The notes below the pieces were generated by a model. It was not told the origin of the DNA, did no database searches, and was given only the letters and a program-made list of their open reading frames with translations. A program made the position numbers and the translations under genes. Below, in pieces: positions 62,650 to 64,000 of a stretch of 64,000 nt of DNA. Source of the stretch: Paenibacillus turpanensis (GTDB lineage Bacteria; Bacillota; Bacilli; Paenibacillales; YIM-B00363); NCBI RefSeq assembly GCF_011421635.1, contig NZ_WTLI01000006.1, forward strand, positions 129,328 to 193,327, given 5' to 3'. The stretch's first letter is position 1. Each line of letters begins with the position of its first letter.

Positions 62650-63816
62650 CTATTGATCCATCTCGTTCAGCGCTACCCATCTGCGCTGCTCCACCGACCG
62701 CTCAACGGCTTCCAGCACCGCCTGGCATTTTACGCCATCCGCGAAATTCGGCACCGGCTGCCGGTCCTCGCGAATCGCCTGCATCAATTCGTGCACCTCA
62801 TGGATAAACGTGTGCTCGTAGCCAATCGTATGCCCCGGCGGCCACCAAGCCTCGGCATACGCATGCGCCGGGTCTGTCGCCAGCACGCGGCGGAAGCCCT
62901 GCACATCCAGAGCATCGTCGGTAAAATACACCTGCAGCTCGTTCATCCGCTCGAAATCAAACTTTACACTGCCTTTGCTGCCGTTAATTTCAAAGGAATT
63001 CGTGCAGCGATGCCCCGCTGCAAACCGTGTCGCCTCAAAGCTCCCAAGCGCACCTCCGGCAAACCGCGCCATAAACAACGTGGCATCATCCACCGTCACC
63101 TGCCCCATCGGCCCGCCTTCGCTGCCCTGCGCGCTTAACCCTGTCATCGATGAAGGCAAAGGTCTCTCCTTAATGAACGTCTCGCTCATCCCGATAACCT
63201 CTTCCATATCTCCCACAAGGAAATGCGCCAGATCAATCAGATGCGCTCCCAAGTCGCCATGTGAGCCTGAACCGGCAACCTCCTTCTGCAATCTCCACAC
63301 CAGCGGGAAGGAAGGATCGACGATCCAATCCTGAAGGAACCACGCGCGAAAATGATAGATCGTCCCGAGTCGCCCTTCCTCAACCAGCCTCTTGGCAAGC
63401 TGCACTGCAGGAGCGAACCGGTAGTTGAAGCCGACCATATGCTTCACCCCGGCAGACTCCGCCGCCCGCAGCATTTCCCGAGAGTCCTCAAGCGTGAGCG
63501 CAAGCGGCTTCTCGCAGAACAAATGCTTTCCGGCCGCCGCCGCAGCGAGAGCGATTTCCTTATGTGCGTCGCTCGGCGCGTTAATGTCCACCAAGTCGAT
63601 ATCCTCGCGCTGCACCAGCTCGCGCCAATCCGTCACGGCATGCTGCCAGCCGAACTGCTGTGCGGCCCGCTGCACGCCCTGCTCATTCCGGCCGCAGATC
63701 GCCTGCATGACCGGCCGCGGCGCATCCGGGAAAAACATCGGCAAATCCAAATACGCATGACTGTGCGCCTTCCCCATAAACTTGTAGCCAATCATGCCTA
63801 CACGTACCTTCTCCAT
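62650..63816 (-). CDS. Gfo/Idh/MocA-family oxidoreductase (copy 2)
   Basis: A 388-residue dehydrogenase. The Rossmann start is VGMIGYKFMGKAHSHAYLD, the catalytic Lys is in CEKPLALTLEDSREML, and GSGSHGDLGAHLIDLAHFLVGD contains the substrate-site Asp and His. It is only distantly like copy 1 and probably acts on a different step of the same pathway. ATG 63816 has GGAGG upstream. It is the first catabolic gene after the partial LacI regulator. Confidence 0.82.
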   Translation of the reverse strand: MEKVRVGMIGYKFMGKAHSHAYLDLPMFFPDAPRPVMQAICGRNEQGVQRAAQQFGWQHAVTDWRELVQREDIDLVDINAPSDAHKEIALAAAAAGKHLFCEKPLALTLEDSREMLRAAESAGVKHMVGFNYRFAPAVQLAKRLVEEGRLGTIYHFRAWFLQDWIVDPSFPLVWRLQKEVAGSGSHGDLGAHLIDLAHFLVGDMEEVIGMSETFIKERPLPSSMTGLSAQGSEGGPMGQVTVDDATLFMARFAGGALGSFEATRFAAGHRCTNSFEINGSKGSVKFDFERMNELQVYFTDDALDVQGFRRVLATDPAHAYAEAWWPPGHTIGYEHTFIHEVHELMQAIREDRQPVPNFADGVKCQAVLEAVERSVEQRRWVALNEMDQ

Positions 63817-63876
63817 TCGAATTCCTCCGTCTACTAGTAATAGCGATACTAAAAGCCTTAGAAGGTGAACACGAAG

Positions 63877-64000
63877 CTACCTTGCTTTAAGAGACGATTC
63901 GCGAATAATTAGCTCAGTCGGCAGTGTCTCGTGAAACGGCTCCAGGCGAGCCTCCCCCGATTTAAGCCCCTCAAGTATTCGTGATGCGGCAGCACGCCCC
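63877..64000 (-). CDS. LacI-family regulator, C-terminal end only
   Basis: The last 40 codons of a gene running off the right edge. The end (GRAAASRIL ... LPTELIIRESSLKAR) is the usual C-terminus of LacI-family repressors. It sits directly before the oxidoreductase/ThuA genes on the same strand and may regulate them. Confidence 0.75.
   Translation of the reverse strand, partial: GRAAASRILEGLKSGEARLEPFHETLPTELIIRESSLKAR

Overview
The window is a chromosomal segment of an endospore-forming, Paenibacillus-like member of the Bacillales. The evidence is moderate GC content, Bacillus-type gene starts (strong AGGAGG sites, frequent GTG and TTG starts), two alpha/beta-type small acid-soluble spore proteins (SASP), SspI, CwlJ, GerQ, YlbJ and YunB, sigma-G-like promoters, and two T-box leaders. 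Many gene neighbourhoods also match Bacillus subtilis: cwlJ-gerQ, lipA-yutD-yunA-yunB, sspI-ysgA, and pksA-ymcC. I see no rRNA, tRNA, CRISPR array, transposase or prophage.

Layout. 0-9.6 kb: partial asparagine synthetase, an orphan sensor kinase, a HAD hydrolase, an MFS transporter, a Toprim protein, a permease with the oxidase-assembly genes sco and ctaB, then the germination pair cwlJ/gerQ. 9.6-13.5 kb: a heterodimeric BmrCD-like ABC exporter. 13.7-24.7 kb: housekeeping and sporulation genes (yfhP, two SASP genes, T-box-controlled trpS, an aldose epimerase, pepF, ylbJ, nadK). 24.7-33.6 kb: yutD, lipA, the nickel-pincer genes larE-larB-larC, yunA, yunB, and an HD-GYP phosphodiesterase behind a c-di-GMP-I riboswitch. 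33.9-36.9 kb: a CmtR-like metal sensor with a cadmium/zinc P-type ATPase. 36.9-37.6 kb: an unusual repeat-rich stretch with no gene.

37.7-49.7 kb: a secreted protein, T-box-controlled proS, a GH1 beta-glucosidase, an acyltransferase, the glpK-glpP-glpD group with an attenuator before glpD, and a Tat-exported PhoX-family protein with tatA. 49.9-56.2 kb: a LacI-regulated oligosaccharide phosphorylase locus. Its first gene is a chimera of a lipoprotein signal and the C-terminal part of another phosphorylase, which looks like the scar of a deletion. 56.2-60.7 kb: pksA/ymcC, a frameshifted methyltransferase, a cupin, ysgA, ktrA and sspI. 60.7-64 kb: a sugar or polyol catabolic group (two Gfo/Idh/MocA oxidoreductases, a ThuA-like protein, and a partial LacI).

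The points most worth a second look are these. (1) larC is split exactly at its domain linker. The C-terminal half lies inverted on the opposite strand, and the N-terminal half carries a tail of about 34 alternating histidines. (2) The deletion-fusion at the head of the LacI-regulated phosphorylase operon. (3) The 36.96-37.37 kb stretch, with interleaved inverted repeats, four ATACAAA/TTTGTAT sites and a pentanucleotide repeat. (4) The c-di-GMP riboswitch placed in front of an HD-GYP protein. All functional statements come from reading the sequence and from family knowledge; no database search was run.
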